From Echinococcus granulosus (lineage: Eukaryota > Platyhelminthes > Cestoda > Cyclophyllidea > Taeniidae): a DNA stretch of 64,000 bases. The DNA is taken from positions 2,780 through 66,779 of the forward strand of contig NW_020170522.1 of assembly GCF_000524195.1 (NCBI RefSeq), in the 5' to 3' direction. Below, one piece after another: positions 61,662-64,000 of the stretch (position 1 is the first letter of the stretch; each line of letters opens with the position of its first letter). Below the pieces are notes generated by a model. It saw nothing but the letters and a program-made list of their open reading frames with translations, ran no database searches and was not told where the DNA came from. Made by a program: the position numbers and the translations under genes.

Positions 61662-61982
61662 TCATTCACAAAGGGTAGAGTATTTGGTAGGAAGGCCAGT
61701 ACGACCGCGCTTGATAGTGATGAGAGGTGGCGTCTGACCCAGCGCGGGGTCAAGTCCACGCCAGGAGTCGCGAGTACCCGAAAGGAGATCTTCGCAGGCC
61801 AGAGCGAGACTCCAGTTCGCGCTGTCACGAGACACCAAGGCGCCTTCCTTTGGCTCCTCCTTTCCGACGGTTTCCTCCGAGTCTCTCGCAGGAACGACAC
61901 TCTCTTCCGGTGCGAAGATTGCTGATTCTGTTGCGTCAATAAGGAGGAAAAAAATGTTCAGAGGGATCAGGCATAGTTGCAT
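61662..61982 (-). CDS. Possible small secreted protein or first exon of one
   Basis: A 106-codon minus-strand frame starts MQLCLIPLNIFFLLIDATES, a plausible signal peptide. It is followed by an acidic segment (APEESVVPARDSEETVGKEE) and a basic dipeptide (IKRGR) that could be a processing site. The region is markedly more GC- and CpG-rich than its flanks, which supports real coding or a CpG patch. There is a competing frame on the same strand and one on the other. No family is recognised. It may be the first exon of a longer minus-strand gene, but I found no convincing partner exon. Confidence 0.3.
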   Translation of the reverse strand: MQLCLIPLNIFFLLIDATESAIFAPEESVVPARDSEETVGKEEPKEGALVSRDSANWSLALACEDLLSGTRDSWRGLDPALGQTPPLITIKRGRTGLPTKYSTLCE

Positions 61983-62929
61983 GACTGGAGTTCAGAGCGG
62001 AGTAAGTTTTGTAATAATATCTCCATAACTACACACCATATATGACGACGGCAACAAGGAACAAGAAATGGTGGAACTTAATCCCGAGTGTGATTTAATG
62101 GGCAACTGATGGAGCAGTAGAGCCAACTTTTGAAGAAATAGTGTTTCAATAAAACTCATAACTGCTGCATTCGCGGTGCGAGTGTTAAAAATTAGCTTCT
62201 GAATCCGGAAGTGAGAAACCAACAACAGAGGAGGAGGAATTTATGGAAACAGCAACTATACGAAAATTCCTTACAGTACCAACGACGGGTGCTATTAGGA
62301 AGTCCAATTTTAAAACGCATCATACACAGCGTCTCAGACAATGGAGAAAAAGTACGCAAATAATCGTGCATTAAAGTGAAGACGATTTAGTAATGTATTT
62401 AAAACCAACGATGTAAAAAGCATCAGGAAGCAAACTTTCGGGAATTTGACTTAACACTTTCCGGCCCAGACGTTTGACAGGTGCATGACATCAGGAACTG
62501 CACTACCGAAATGACCAATTCCACTACCACTCCAGAGCGAAACAAATGCTGGTATTCTCACCCGAACATCATGCAACTACTTTATTGTTTTAAACTCAAC
62601 TAAGCTGTTCGCAAAACGATTTGATACAACCATTCGAGATAAACAGATCGAGAACAAATCACACCCTGAGACGCGAGATTTGGATGAGAAAATCGGAGCA
62701 ACAAATAGATGAGGCACCAGTAGCAAAGAGTTTGGCTTGGCTAATGGTAACTCTGAAAAAGCAGACCATTGTACACAAATCCCACGCAGGTGATGGGAAA
62801 AATATATGCACATGCCAAATAGGAAAATGCAAGAAGCAATTCATGCATCGGGTAGGAAAATGCATTTCGAAGAAGGCAAGCGTACACAAAAAACTGGACT
62901 TTAGCGATCATTTGCAGCCTTACACAACC

Positions 62930-63345
62930 TGCATTAGCATCAACATCAGCACCGCCCCAATACTGGGAAATGAGGCATAAATGAGAAAATCAGTGGACGT
63001 TCAAATAAGCACTAGCATTGAAAGTATCCATTTTCGTCAAAGGTTTAAGCCAGTAGAGGAACAATGTACCCCGGCGGACCTTTGACGCAAGTCAAAACGA
63101 AGAGAGCATCATTTAAACAGACCATACTGCCACCCATAGCCGTACACGTTCTCCAACAAAATCAACATCTTCACCCCAGCAATGGAAAACAAGGCAGAAA
63201 TGAGAACATCGGTGTACGACGCTAGCATTTAAATGAATACCAGCATTGAAAATATCCATTTTCGTCAATGGTTTGAGCCAGAACAGCAACAATGCACGTC
63301 GGCGGATCTTTGACGCAATTCGGAACACGAGATACAATCACACAG
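62930..63345 (+). repeat. Diverged tandem repeat, unit about 240 bp
   Basis: Two consecutive units share ATCAACATC..CACCCC, GAGGCATAAATGAGAA / AAGGCAGAAATGAGAA, GCATTGAAAGTATCCATTTT / GCATTGAAAATATCCATTTT, CGTCAAAGGTTTAAGCCAG / CGTCAATGGTTTGAGCCAG, and GGCGGACCTTTGACGCAA / GGCGGATCTTTGACGCAA. A third, more decayed partial unit is visible at about 63690-63765. Function is unknown; it could be satellite-like or part of a mobile element. Confidence 0.65.
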
Positions 63346-64000
63346 AGCGTGGTCAATACACTAACTTGAAAAGTAGAAAATCACGTTACATTCCAGATGT
63401 CCGTGGTTATCATGCATGTGTCATCCATTATAAGCACAAAACTTCAGTTTCACACCCAAAACACTATGTAATAGAATTAGCACACAACAATTACTCAAAG
63501 GTACCTCGAACCACAAATACGTCCACATCGCGGTGATTGGAAAAGTCTTGGAGAAAGACTAAAAATACGGTTTCACCGATTTGACTGATTCGAATTCGTT
63601 CAGTGTTAATATCGATAAGGCGGAATAAAATAGTTTTATTACTTCCCCTAGTGTATAACGCTATCTTTCCAAGGGAAACACCACAACGATATTCACTTCC
63701 ACCAACAATTCAAGCCGGAACGACAACGATGTACTGTCGATAGGTGCTTGACAGAAACGAAGTCCTCAAATTTGGGTAACCATGGTAAAACCAAATAGAA
63801 CTTAGGGCCCACAAAGTTCAAGGATGCCATTTTTCATTTTTTCCAAACTCCAACAATGGAGAACTCCTTTGCATAGTAATTAATTTCCACATACACTGCC
63901 CGCTCCTTTTCAAATAGAGTAGAAAAAACAAAAAGAAATCCACGTTTTGTTACCAGTACTTAGCACGGTTTATCAAAACTTGATTGTGCGACTGTTATTT
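63346..64000. other. Terminal intergenic stretch
   Basis: Apart from the partial third repeat unit near 63.7 kb nothing is recognised. The ORF at 63246-63536 overlaps the tandem repeat and has no motif. Confidence 0.4.

Overview
The window looks like a eukaryotic nuclear contig from a flatworm, most likely a tapeworm (inference). Genes are split into small exons with GT-AG introns and are separated by long stretches of decayed retroelements. One gene starts directly behind a splice acceptor, as in spliced-leader trans-splicing, and short LTR-flanked elements resembling the miniature (TRIM) retrotransposons described in taeniid worms are present. There are no prokaryotic operons, CRISPR arrays or rRNA genes. 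Most long ORFs here are chance or repeat-derived; the real coding signal lies in short exons whose splice phases match.

Layout. 1-6.1 kb: no convincing gene. 6.1-12.5 kb (+): a CCAAT-rich patch, then a chain of Pro/Ser/Thr/Gln-rich exons in compatible phase that can be joined to a terminal exon encoding a K50 paired-like homeodomain (Otx/Goosecoid/Pitx group). 14.7-16.4 kb (+): a two-exon gene for a small secreted protein of unknown family; its intron holds a CA microsatellite with a 100-N assembly gap. 18-24.2 kb: weak exon-like signals, then minus-strand fossils of Ty3/gypsy pol (reverse transcriptase, RNase H, integrase), one segment present twice. 24.2-37 kb: intergenic DNA made of several dispersed repeat families.

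37.1-45.0 kb (+): a complete 17-exon gene for an ANKMY1-like protein (MORN, ankyrin repeats, MYND zinc finger; 862 aa as modelled). 45.0-52.1 kb: repeats and unassigned DNA. 52.15-58.27 kb (+): a complete 12-exon DNAAF1 (LRRC50) gene, an axonemal dynein preassembly factor, 832 aa as modelled, with a long acidic N-terminal extension. One of its last introns carries a TRIM-like element. An acidic ORF just past its stop may be an alternative end or a second cistron. 58.5-64 kb: a second TRIM-like element, a possible small secreted ORF on the minus strand, and a diverged tandem repeat.

Functional picture. DNAAF1 acts in the cytoplasm to assemble outer and inner dynein arms for motile cilia (in tapeworms chiefly flame cells and possibly sperm). 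ANKMY1 is a scaffold-type protein of uncertain role on the same strand 7 kb upstream. The homeobox gene is a developmental regulator and the two-exon gene is probably exported. I see no evidence of an operon or a gene-cluster system. All models rest on reading splice sites, phases and family motifs by eye.
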